A stretch of DNA of 64,000 nucleotides from Streptomyces lincolnensis. GTDB lineage: Bacteria > Actinomycetota > Actinomycetes > Streptomycetales > Streptomycetaceae. The notes under the pieces were generated by a model. The model was given only the letters and a program-made list of their open reading frames with translations, did no database searches and was not told where the DNA came from. Position numbers and translations under genes: made by a program. This document shows positions 1-7,371 of the stretch, one piece after another. The stretch is taken from contig NZ_JAIHON010000012.1 of the NCBI RefSeq assembly GCF_021173675.1, positions 186,001 to 250,000 on the forward strand, read 5' to 3'. Each line of letters begins with the position of its first letter. Position 1 is the stretch's first letter.

Positions 1-1
1 C

Positions 2-1189
2 AACTTCGGTGAGCGCTGCGTCGGCAACGCCAGTTGTACGCCGATCTGCCCGGTCCAGGCCAAGTCCCATCCCCTGCGCCTCCAGCAGGACTTCACCGAC
101 TCGGTGCGCCTGGCGACGCGCTGCGTCGTCAGCAGGGTGCTGCCCGGACGGGGCGGCACCGTCCGTGGTGTGGAGTTCCGCGAGTACGGGGACCCGGCCA
201 CCCCCAGCAGCCGGCCATACACCGTGGAGGCCGACATCGTCGTCCTGGCCGCCCACTCCATCGAGAACGCGGTGCTGCTGCTCGCCTCCGGGATGGCGAA
301 CAGCAGCGGGAACGTCGGCCGGCACCTTATGGACCACCCCACTCTGCTGGCCTGGGCGGAGATGCCGGCCAACGATCCGGTCGGGGCGTTCCGCGGCCCG
401 GGCCACACCTCGGGCCTGGAGTGCTTCAGAACGGGTCAGGGGCGGCGAAAGCGCGCCCCGTTCCGCATCGAGATCAGCAACTGGGGCTGGGGCTGGTCCA
501 CCGGCGCCCCGCTCAGCAGCGTCGCCCGGATGCTGGGTCTCGGCGGTGACGCCAACGGCGAGGTCCGGCACGGCGGCTACTTCGGCCCGAAGCTGCGCCG
601 CGACCTCGGGCAGCAGGTCAACCGCCAGATCCAGCTGCAGATCGCGATGGAGCAGCACGCCGAGCGGAACAACCGGGTGACCATCGACCCGGCCCGGTAC
701 CGCGACGGCATGGGCAACCCGCGGCCGATCATCCACTATGACCTCGACCACCGGGTCAAGGACGGTCTGTACGCGGCGCGCGAAGTGTCCAAGGCGATCT
801 TCAAGCTGCTGAACGCCACCGACCACACGAACCTGGGTGTTCAGGACGACGGCAGCCATCCGCTCGGATACTTCACTCACACTCCGGGCGGTGACCTGCC
901 CCCGCAGGACCTCGGCTATCGCGGTCCGGGGCACGCCGCCGGCACGCACATCATGGGCACCCGGAAGTCCACGTCCGTGGTCGACGCCGACCAGCGCACC
1001 CACGACCATCCGAACCTCTACGCGGTGGGCTGCGGCAGCATGCCCTCGATCGGCACCAGCAACCCGACGCTCACCATGGCGGCACTCGCGCTGCGCAGCG
1101 CCGAGCGCATCCACCGCGACCTCGCGGAACTGCACCAACCGGTGACGGTGGCCACCTCCCACCTGGCCGGAAAGAGGGCAGCCGAATGA
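2..1189 (+). CDS. GMC-family FAD oxidoreductase, C-terminal part (5' end outside window)
   Basis: The reading frame is open from base 2, so the gene starts before the window and its FAD dinucleotide-binding N-terminus is missing. Visible are the Cys-containing stretch CVGNASCTPICPVQ and the GMC C-terminal domain, with the catalytic His in AGTHIMGTRKS and the Asn in GTSNPTLTMAALALR. GMC enzymes oxidise alcohols, sugars or amines using FAD. The stop codon overlaps the next start (ATGA), so this gene and the ferritin-like gene are translationally coupled and probably act on one substrate. The substrate cannot be read from sequence. No signal peptide can be judged. Confidence 0.88.
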   Translation, partial: NFGERCVGNASCTPICPVQAKSHPLRLQQDFTDSVRLATRCVVSRVLPGRGGTVRGVEFREYGDPATPSSRPYTVEADIVVLAAHSIENAVLLLASGMANSSGNVGRHLMDHPTLLAWAEMPANDPVGAFRGPGHTSGLECFRTGQGRRKRAPFRIEISNWGWGWSTGAPLSSVARMLGLGGDANGEVRHGGYFGPKLRRDLGQQVNRQIQLQIAMEQHAERNNRVTIDPARYRDGMGNPRPIIHYDLDHRVKDGLYAAREVSKAIFKLLNATDHTNLGVQDDGSHPLGYFTHTPGGDLPPQDLGYRGPGHAAGTHIMGTRKSTSVVDADQRTHDHPNLYAVGCGSMPSIGTSNPTLTMAALALRSAERIHRDLAELHQPVTVATSHLAGKRAAE

Positions 1190-2367
1190 CAACGATGTAC
1201 GAGCTGGCGCAGCAGGACTATCGGCAGCCGAAGGACGTTCCGGAGCTGCGCAGGTACCTCCAGGCGGCCCTGGAGGTCGAGCACCTGACCATTCCCGTCT
1301 ATTTGACGGGCATGTACTCCATCAAGCCCGGGACCAACGCGTACGCGTACGGCGTCATCCGCAGCGTGCTGCTGGAGGAGATGCTCCACATGACGCTGGC
1401 CGCGAACCTGCTCACCGCGGTGGGTGGGAAGGCGGACGTGTCGAAGTTCGTCAGGAAGTACCCGGCGAGGCTCCCGTTCGCCGACAAGCGTGTGCCCGAG
1501 GTCCGGCTGCGGCACTACTCACCCGAGGCACTAGTGACCTTCCTGGACATCGAACGGCCGCAGTCGTTCGTACCGCCGAACGGACAGAAGCCAACCGGCT
1601 GGACGTCCATCGGTCAGTTCTACGACGCCATCCGGCGCGGTGTGACCGATCTGGAGCAGGCCGCACGCGAGCAGGAGCCGCCGTCGACCATCTTCACGGG
1701 CGTGGCGGGAGACCAGATCGGCCCCCGTGACTTCTACAACTCGGGCGGCGAGGTGTTCGCCGTCACCGGCCTCAAGACCGCGCTGCTGGCCATCGAGGTG
1801 ATCAGCGACCAGGGCGAGGGCGCCCACGACACCATCTGGGACAGCGACGACAAGATCTTCGGTGAGGAGCGGCAGGTCGCCCACTACTTCCGCTTCAACG
1901 AGATCCACAAGGGCCGCAGATACGGCAGGCACGATCTGCCCCGGACCTCGCCGAGTGGCCCACTCCTGGACATCACCTGGGCGGATGCCTATCCGATCGA
2001 CCCGATGGCAAAGATCGAGGACTACCGCGACAGTCCCGAACTCAAGACGCAGGCGGTCCTGTTCAACAAGACGTACGCCAAGCTCATCGCCGTACTGGAG
2101 AAGACCTTCCACGGCCGGAGCGACCTGATGCACCACGTGGTCCCGCTGATGGTGGAACTGCGCGACGCCTCGCAACGCCTGTACCGCAACCCTCACCCGA
2201 ACGCGGCAAAGGCGGCCCTGGGTCTGCATGCCTCCCCGACCTTCGAGCTGACCGACCTGTTCCTCGCCGAGGGCCGGACGTACGCGGACGAGCTGGTGGC
2301 GAGGACCGAGGAGCCGTCTCAGCTTCGTGGGGGAGGTGTGCTGCCCAGTTGGACGAGGCCGCATTGA
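1186..2367 (+). CDS. Ferritin-like domain protein (VioB/RebD/StaD iminophenyl-pyruvate dimer synthase-like)
   Basis: A 393-residue protein. Its N-terminal ~200 residues resemble the ferritin-like domain of iminophenyl-pyruvate dimer synthases: Glu30/Glu32 in ALEVEHLTIPVY, and an ExxH metal motif Glu65-His68 in LLEEMLHM with Glu64 adjacent. In violacein, rebeccamycin and staurosporine pathways related proteins couple oxidised tryptophan imines; many stand-alone members have no known reaction. Translation is coupled to the upstream GMC oxidoreductase by an ATGA overlap, suggesting an oxidase/coupling pair. The 3' end overlaps the convergent response-regulator gene by 49 bp, and the last ~20 residues (Gly/Pro/Ser/Arg rich) look like an extension rather than part of the fold. 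Confidence 0.8.
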   Translation: MTTMYELAQQDYRQPKDVPELRRYLQAALEVEHLTIPVYLTGMYSIKPGTNAYAYGVIRSVLLEEMLHMTLAANLLTAVGGKADVSKFVRKYPARLPFADKRVPEVRLRHYSPEALVTFLDIERPQSFVPPNGQKPTGWTSIGQFYDAIRRGVTDLEQAAREQEPPSTIFTGVAGDQIGPRDFYNSGGEVFAVTGLKTALLAIEVISDQGEGAHDTIWDSDDKIFGEERQVAHYFRFNEIHKGRRYGRHDLPRTSPSGPLLDITWADAYPIDPMAKIEDYRDSPELKTQAVLFNKTYAKLIAVLEKTFHGRSDLMHHVVPLMVELRDASQRLYRNPHPNAAKAALGLHASPTFELTDLFLAEGRTYADELVARTEEPSQLRGGGVLPSWTRPH

Positions 2368-3011
2368 TAGGCCGCCGCGACCGCCTGGGCACGGTCCCGC
2401 ACCCCCAGTTTCATCACGATCCTGCTGTAGTGCGTCTTCACGGTCGTCTGGCTGATCACCAGGTGCTGGGCGACCTCGGCGTTCGACATCCCGTGGGCGA
2501 TCAGCACCAGCACCTCGCGCTCGCGTGCCGTGAGGTTCTCCATCTCGGCCGGCGTCGGCAGTAGCCGGTCGGGACGTGCGGCGAACTCGCGCAGCAGTTC
2601 CGGGGTGACCGACGGGTCCAGCCACGCGTCGCCGTCGGCGACCGCCCGCACGGCGCGGACCAGCTCTTCCGGTGCGGCGTCCTTCAGCAGAAACCCGGAG
2701 GCTCCGGCGCGCAGTGCCTGGATCACCGACTCGTGCACGTTGTACGTCGTCAGCACGAGCACGCGTACCGGTGCGCCCCGCTCACTCAGGAACCGATCCG
2801 CAGTGATACGGCGTGTGGCCTCCACGCCGTCTATGCCGGGCATCCTGACATCCATCAGGACGACGGTGGGCTGCAGTTGCTCGGCGAGGTCGATCGCCAT
2901 GGCCCCGTCGTGAGCCTCACCGACGACCTCGATGTCAGGTTCCGCCGAGAGCAGCATGCCGATGCCGGAGCGTACGAGGGGCTGGTCGTCGGCCAGGATC
3001 ACGCGGATCAC
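2319..3011 (-). CDS. NarL/LuxR-family response regulator
   Basis: A 230-residue two-domain regulator. The receiver domain has acidic residues Asp8/Asp9 and phospho-acceptor Asp54 in VVLMDVRMPG, and the switch Lys in FLLKDAAP. A LuxR-type helix-turn-helix lies at about 150-215 (NLTAREREVLVLIAHGMSNA). The GTG start overlaps the stop of the histidine kinase gene (GTGA), so they are a cognate pair. It is the last gene of a three-gene operon with the kinase and a Cys-tailed protein. About 12 residues beyond the usual LuxR end run into the convergent ferritin-like gene. Targets are unknown; the flanking biosynthetic genes are plausible. Confidence 0.93.
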   Translation of the reverse strand: MIRVILADDQPLVRSGIGMLLSAEPDIEVVGEAHDGAMAIDLAEQLQPTVVLMDVRMPGIDGVEATRRITADRFLSERGAPVRVLVLTTYNVHESVIQALRAGASGFLLKDAAPEELVRAVRAVADGDAWLDPSVTPELLREFAARPDRLLPTPAEMENLTAREREVLVLIAHGMSNAEVAQHLVISQTTVKTHYSRIVMKLGVRDRAQAVAAAYQCGLVQLGSTPPPRS

Positions 3012-4216
3012 GGATCAGTTCCTTCCAGAGTCGGGCTGTACGGTGCCGTTCCGGGGATCGGCAGCGTCACCGAGAGCCGGTGGCCACCGCCGCTCGGGGC
3101 CGTCGACAGACTGCCGCCGAACACCTCGACGCGCTCCCGCAGACCGGCGATGCCATGCCCCGTGGACAGTTCACCCGGCTGGGTGGAGGGTGTTCCTGCC
3201 CCGTCGTCGTCGATCTCGACGCGGAGCAGGGAGCAGTCCCAGATCAACCGCACGACGGCATGGGTGCCCGGCCCGGCGTGCTTGGTGACATTGGTCAGCC
3301 CCTCCTGGGCCACTCGGTAGACGGTGAGGTCCAGGCTCTCCGGCAGCCAGGGGCGGTTCCCGCGCTCTTCGGACGTGACGGAGACACCGGTGCGCCGCAC
3401 GCCCTCGAAGAGACGGTCCAGTCCGGCGAGTCCGCAGTCGGCGGAGGAGGCAGCGGGGTGCTCCGCCGTGCGCAGCAGCGTCAACATGCGGCGTAGTTCG
3501 CCCATCGCGTTCCTGCCCTGGTTCTCGATGTCGCCGAGAGCCAGGGCAGCCCGATCGGGGTCGGTGTGCAGCACGCGCCGCGCACCGGCCGCCTGAAGGA
3601 CCATCACCGTCACCGAGTGGGCCACGATGTCGTGCAGTTCACGGGCGACGCGGACACGCTCGTCGGTGATGGCCCGCTGGGCCTCGGCGAGCCGGTTCCG
3701 GGTGCGCTCCGCCTCGGTCTCGCTCGCCCGGATCCAGCGGCCGAGCAAGAACACTTCGAGGTACAGGGACAGAAAGAACGTCACCAGCCCGACCAGAGCG
3801 GACAGCCGCCGTTCGGTGGCCACATGTACGAGGTCGCCCCAGATCGTCAGCCCCATCGGGACGGCCGACACGGCCAGTGCCGCCAGTGCGGTCCTCAGGG
3901 GATGGGCGACCACCACGCTGAAGAGCCCTGCCAGCACGGTGAAGACGGGCATGTAGTCGAGCATTGTGACCAGGCTGATCAGGCCGCAGGCCACGGCGTG
4001 GAGCCACAACGCGCAGAACCCGGCTACGGGCTCGGTCCGGAGCAGGCGCAGGGCCGCGCAGGCCGGGACGGCCGCGAGCACCGTGATCAGGGCCTGCTGG
4101 CCGGTGGTGTCCGGCGCCGCCAGGCGACCGAACGCCAGCATGTCCGGCACGACCACGGCCAGTGCCCGCCAGGAGTCCTGGGCCGGTATACGTCCCACGC
4201 GAGTCGCGCGCGTCAT
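3008..4216 (-). CDS. Membrane sensor histidine kinase (HisKA_3 type)
   Basis: About 402 residues. The N-terminal ~170 residues contain five or six hydrophobic helices with hardly any extracellular loop, a NarL-type arrangement that senses within or near the membrane. The dimerisation/phosphoacceptor helix carries ERVRVARELHDIVAHSVTVM with the conserved His. The ATP-binding domain has the N-box NVTKHAG and the G-box GHGIAGLRERV. I chose the ATG at 4216; a TTG at 4222 would overlap the upstream stop. It is co-transcribed between the Cys-tailed protein and its response regulator. The signal is unknown, but the upstream partner could be an accessory sensor or ligand. Confidence 0.92.
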   Translation of the reverse strand: MTRATRVGRIPAQDSWRALAVVVPDMLAFGRLAAPDTTGQQALITVLAAVPACAALRLLRTEPVAGFCALWLHAVACGLISLVTMLDYMPVFTVLAGLFSVVVAHPLRTALAALAVSAVPMGLTIWGDLVHVATERRLSALVGLVTFFLSLYLEVFLLGRWIRASETEAERTRNRLAEAQRAITDERVRVARELHDIVAHSVTVMVLQAAGARRVLHTDPDRAALALGDIENQGRNAMGELRRMLTLLRTAEHPAASSADCGLAGLDRLFEGVRRTGVSVTSEERGNRPWLPESLDLTVYRVAQEGLTNVTKHAGPGTHAVVRLIWDCSLLRVEIDDDGAGTPSTQPGELSTGHGIAGLRERVEVFGGSLSTAPSGGGHRLSVTLPIPGTAPYSPTLEGTDP

Positions 4217-4218
4217 GG

Positions 4219-4779
4219 TCAACGGCCGTCAGCCGGGGGCTTCGGCGGCAAGCAGCATCCGCAGTACAGACACCCTCTGTCGGCAAACGCCTCGATGCTG
4301 TCGTGCGTTTCGACGGCTGACGCCCCGGGGCCCGCGAAGGTCCGGAGGTCCGCCGAGGATTCCGGGGCGCTGTCCCGGCTCGCGCCGGTCGGCACCTCGT
4401 AGCCGAGCGAGGCCAGCGCGGCCCACAGATCACCAGCGTGGTTCGCGATGGCATCGCCGAGCTGCGCCGCAGAGTACTGCGGCACCTTCCGGCGAAGGGC
4501 GGACGGCTCGGCGAGAGTGAGTACCGCCAGCGAGGCCCTGGTCTCGCCGTCGTCCAGGCCCATCACACGAACGTCCGTGACGTCGATGGACTCGGCCCGC
4601 GTTCCGTCGTCCGTGCCGGGCTTGATCAGGGCGTTCAGCTTCGACGCGGTGACCAGGGCCGGCGGTGGATGCGGAACGAACACGGTCTCGTCCGCGACAA
4701 GAACACCGTGCACGGCCGGGATGTCGGCTGTCTGGATGGTCACGAGCGGTCCGTCGACGGACGACTGGGGAGTGGTCAT
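4219..4779 (-). CDS. Unrecognised protein with a Cys-cluster C-terminus, first gene of a two-component operon
   Basis: A 186-residue protein I do not recognise. The ATG at 4779 is preceded by a GGAG ribosome-binding site 7 nt upstream. Residues ~10-90 look like a beta-rich domain (VHGVLVADETVFVPHP...). The next ~70 residues are Ala/Ser/Asp rich. The last 17 residues, CLYCGCCLPPKPPADGR, hold four cysteines in C-x2-C-x-C-C spacing. No signal peptide is evident. The stop is 2 bp from the kinase start, so it belongs to the same operon. The tail could be a metal or redox site sensed with the kinase, or a precursor-like core peptide; neither is demonstrated. Confidence 0.75.
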   Translation of the reverse strand: MTTPQSSVDGPLVTIQTADIPAVHGVLVADETVFVPHPPPALVTASKLNALIKPGTDDGTRAESIDVTDVRVMGLDDGETRASLAVLTLAEPSALRRKVPQYSAAQLGDAIANHAGDLWAALASLGYEVPTGASRDSAPESSADLRTFAGPGASAVETHDSIEAFADRGCLYCGCCLPPKPPADGR

Positions 4780-5204
4780 GAGGGACTCCAGGGGAGAGGA
4801 GAGCGGAAGGGTTGGCAAATGCCGACGTATTCGTGTGAACACGCTGTGTAACTAACCTCAACATCACACCGGCAGGAAAACCCCGATGTCCATCCACCAA
4901 GAGGGTGACGACGGTCCGGCATCGGGTTCCGGGAGCAGCCGAACCCTTTCTCCTTCACCGATTGTCCTCGCGCTCGCCCGCGCCGCGCGACAGCCCTGTG
5001 GCGTATCCGGCGGGTCAAGGGAGCCGATGACGCCGGCGGCCCGCGTACACCCTGAGGACGACGCGACAGATCGGGGCAGAGGCGGACGTGACGGGCATGG
5101 ATGGCGGCGCATGCTCTTACCCAGATCGTCGGAGACACACCATCGCGGCCCGCGAAGGTGCCAGCCGGCCACCGTCCGACATTCGGTCCAGAAGGGAGAC
5201 GGCC
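4780..5204. promoter_or_regulatory. Divergent intergenic region between the two-component operon and the C-nucleoside cluster
   Basis: A 425-bp stretch between divergent starts that must hold promoters in both directions. It is locally AT-richer around 4820-4870. Open frames here are long only because of high GC, and none has a convincing ribosome-binding site and codon bias. I see no recognisable operator. Confidence 0.5.
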
Positions 5205-6713
5205 GTGCCCACGAGCAGTCTCGTCGCATCCTTGAACCGCCACGCCGGGGAGTCGCCCAACCTCGACGCCCTGGTGTCCGGCAGCACCCGACTCACCTAC
5301 CGTCAACTGGCCGACCGAGCCCACGAACTGGGTCGGCAACTGCCGCCGGACACCGGCCTGCTGTGCGTGTCGGCCCGCAAGTCACCCGAAGCAGTCGCAC
5401 TCCTGCTGGCCTGCTTCCAGCAGCACCGCCAAGTCCTGCTCCCATCAGCAGAGTTGGGTGCCGACGCACTGCGCCGACTGGCGAGCCAGGCGCATTGCAC
5501 ACACATAGTGTCGACTGGGTCCGACGGGGCGGCCGGGAAGGACGCGGCGGACGGGGCCGGCGAGGCAGCCGGCGCGTTGTCCGTCGTACGCCTGGCGTCC
5601 GTCCTGCCGCCGCGGAGCGGTCTCGCACCCCGCACCTCTCCGCTCCTCCTCACCACGTCCGGATCGACCGGACTGCCCAAGATCGTGCCGCTGCCCGAGG
5701 ACGGCATGGACCGCTTCATGACGTGGGCCGCCGCGCACTTCGGGACGGCGCGGGGGACCAGGGTGCTGTCGTACGCACCCCTCAACTTCGACCTCTCGCT
5801 CCTCGACGTTTGGGCGACGCTCGGCGCGGGCGGCACCGTCGTCCTCGTACCGCCGGAGCGGGCCACCGACGGGCCGCACCTGCTGGAGACACTGGCCGCG
5901 ACGCGGGTCCAACTGGTGCAGTCCGTACCGATGTTGTTCCGACTGCTGGCCGACGCGGCGGAGGGCGCCGGCCGGACCCTGCCCGACGTCCGGCACGTCC
6001 TGCTGACCGGCGAGGCCACGCCGCCGGAGCTACTGGCGCGGACCGCGCGGCTCTTCCCGGCGGCCCGGATCCACAACGTGTACGGCTGCACGGAGACCAA
6101 CGACAGCTTCGTGTACGAGGTCGACCGCGCCGAAGAGCGGGCGGAACTGCCCCTGGGGGTACCTCTGCCCGGCGTCACCTGGACCCTTCTCACCGGCGAG
6201 GGAAGGGAGTTGACAGGCGAGGGCACTGGCGAACTCGTCGTGCGCACTCCCTTCCAGACCGACGGCTACCTCGACTCGGCGCTGAACGTGGACCGTTTCC
6301 TGCGTCCGCCGGGCGGCGGCGCCGTGCACTACCGCACCGGCGACCTCGCCCACCGGACTGCCGACGGCGCACTCACCCTGCGGGGCCGGGCCGACTTCCA
6401 GGTCAAGGTGCGTGGCGTACGGACCAATCTGCAGGACGTCGAACAGGCCCTGCTCCTGCACCCAGACGTCGAAGAGGCCGTGGTCGTGGCACTGCCCGAC
6501 CCGGAGGCCGGGGTGCTGCTGCACGCGGTGATACGGCTCACCCGCGTCGGCGAACGCCTCAACAGCCTTGCTCTGCGAAGCCATTGCGCCCGGCATCTGC
6601 CCCGGACCGCCATCCCGGGCTCCCTGAACATCACCGATGAGCCGCTGCCGCGCACGTCAACGGGGAAGCCCGACCGCCAATCCATCAAAGAGCGCTGGCT
6701 CGCGAAGGGATGA
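5205..6713 (+). CDS. Stand-alone adenylation (AMP-forming amino-acid activating) enzyme
   Basis: A 502-residue ANL-superfamily enzyme. Core motifs: A3 P-loop TTSGSTGLPK (150-159), A5 YGCTET (293-298), A7 YRTGD (from 376) and the A10 catalytic Lys488 in STGKPDR. The GTG start at 5205 follows AGGGAG by 6 nt; an upstream in-frame start would add a tail without family similarity. It should activate an amino acid as an acyl-AMP and load it on the carrier protein whose gene overlaps its stop (ATGA). From the cluster context (ectoine-synthase-like cyclase, C-glycosynthase) the substrate is inferred to be L-glutamine, as in showdomycin biosynthesis. First gene of the operon. Confidence 0.9.
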   Translation: MPTSSLVASLNRHAGESPNLDALVSGSTRLTYRQLADRAHELGRQLPPDTGLLCVSARKSPEAVALLLACFQQHRQVLLPSAELGADALRRLASQAHCTHIVSTGSDGAAGKDAADGAGEAAGALSVVRLASVLPPRSGLAPRTSPLLLTTSGSTGLPKIVPLPEDGMDRFMTWAAAHFGTARGTRVLSYAPLNFDLSLLDVWATLGAGGTVVLVPPERATDGPHLLETLAATRVQLVQSVPMLFRLLADAAEGAGRTLPDVRHVLLTGEATPPELLARTARLFPAARIHNVYGCTETNDSFVYEVDRAEERAELPLGVPLPGVTWTLLTGEGRELTGEGTGELVVRTPFQTDGYLDSALNVDRFLRPPGGGAVHYRTGDLAHRTADGALTLRGRADFQVKVRGVRTNLQDVEQALLLHPDVEEAVVVALPDPEAGVLLHAVIRLTRVGERLNSLALRSHCARHLPRTAIPGSLNITDEPLPRTSTGKPDRQSIKERWLAKG

Positions 6714-6988
6714 GCATGAACTCCGCGCCACTCAAAGCCTGGATCGTCCAGCAGTTCGTACCCGACATCACACCCGCCGAACTCGACGACGACTACGACC
6801 TGATCGACAGCGGGCTGGTGGACAGTCTGCGTCTACTACGGCTGATCGCCTGGGTCTGCGATGCCAACGGCATCCCACCGGGCGAGGTCCAGCTCACCCC
6901 TGACAACTTTCGCAGCGTCAACGCGATCCAGGCGTTCGTGGAAAGCGCCGCCGCACCCCACAACAGTAGTAAAAGGGACACAAAATGA
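6710..6988 (+). CDS. Stand-alone peptidyl/acyl carrier protein
   Basis: A 92-residue carrier protein with the 4'-phosphopantetheine attachment motif DSGLVDSL; Ser39 is the expected modified residue. It overlaps both the adenylation gene (ATGA) and the following cyclase gene (4 bp), a spacing typical of strict stoichiometric coupling. A second in-frame ATG two codons downstream is also possible. It is inferred to carry the aminoacyl (probably glutaminyl) thioester while the cyclase and flavin oxidase modify it. No phosphopantetheinyl transferase gene lies in the window, so a cellular one must serve it. Confidence 0.9.
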   Translation: MSMNSAPLKAWIVQQFVPDITPAELDDDYDLIDSGLVDSLRLLRLIAWVCDANGIPPGEVQLTPDNFRSVNAIQAFVESAAAPHNSSKRDTK

Positions 6989-7356
6989 TCGTTCGCAGCC
7001 TGGACGAAGTCAAAACCGTCGACTGGGGCAACGGCATCAGCCGCCGTTTCCTGCTGGAGGCGGACGGCATGGGCTACTCGGTGACCGACACCGTCGTCCG
7101 CGCCGGCACCTCCTCCAACCTCCAGTACCAGCGCCATCTGGAAGCCTGCTACTGCATCTCGGGCCGTGGCTGGGTCATGACCACCGATGGCGTCAAGCAC
7201 CCGATAACGCCCGGCACCCTGTACGCCCTCGACCAAAACGACGCCCACGAACTCGCCGCTGCCGACGAGGACTTGAGGCTGGTGTGCGTCTTCACCCCGG
7301 CGTTGCGCGGTGACGAGGCCCACGACCTGTCGGCCGACGGCTTCTCCTGCTACTGA
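6985..7356 (+). CDS. Ectoine synthase (EctC)-like cupin cyclase
   Basis: A 123-residue cupin, about the length of EctC. Sequence blocks characteristic of L-ectoine synthase are present: HLEACYCISG, PGTLYALD and LRLVCVFTPAL. The iron ligands of EctC (Glu, Tyr, His) correspond to Glu53, Tyr80 and His88. No ectA, ectB or ectD is nearby, so ectoine is unlikely to be the product. EctC is known to form the cyclic amidine 5-amino-3,4-dihydro-2H-pyrrole-2-carboxylate from glutamine as a side reaction. Here I infer cyclisation of carrier-bound glutamine to this ring, the precursor of 2-aminopyrrole-5-carboxylate. Confidence 0.88.
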   Translation: MIVRSLDEVKTVDWGNGISRRFLLEADGMGYSVTDTVVRAGTSSNLQYQRHLEACYCISGRGWVMTTDGVKHPITPGTLYALDQNDAHELAAADEDLRLVCVFTPALRGDEAHDLSADGFSCY

Positions 7357-7371
7357 GCCAGGGAGCACACC

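Noticed and set aside
6985..7356. Annotation as a true ectoine synthase for osmoprotection
   Set aside because: ectA, ectB and ectD are missing and the gene overlaps an adenylation/carrier-protein pair, so an ectoine operon is not supported.
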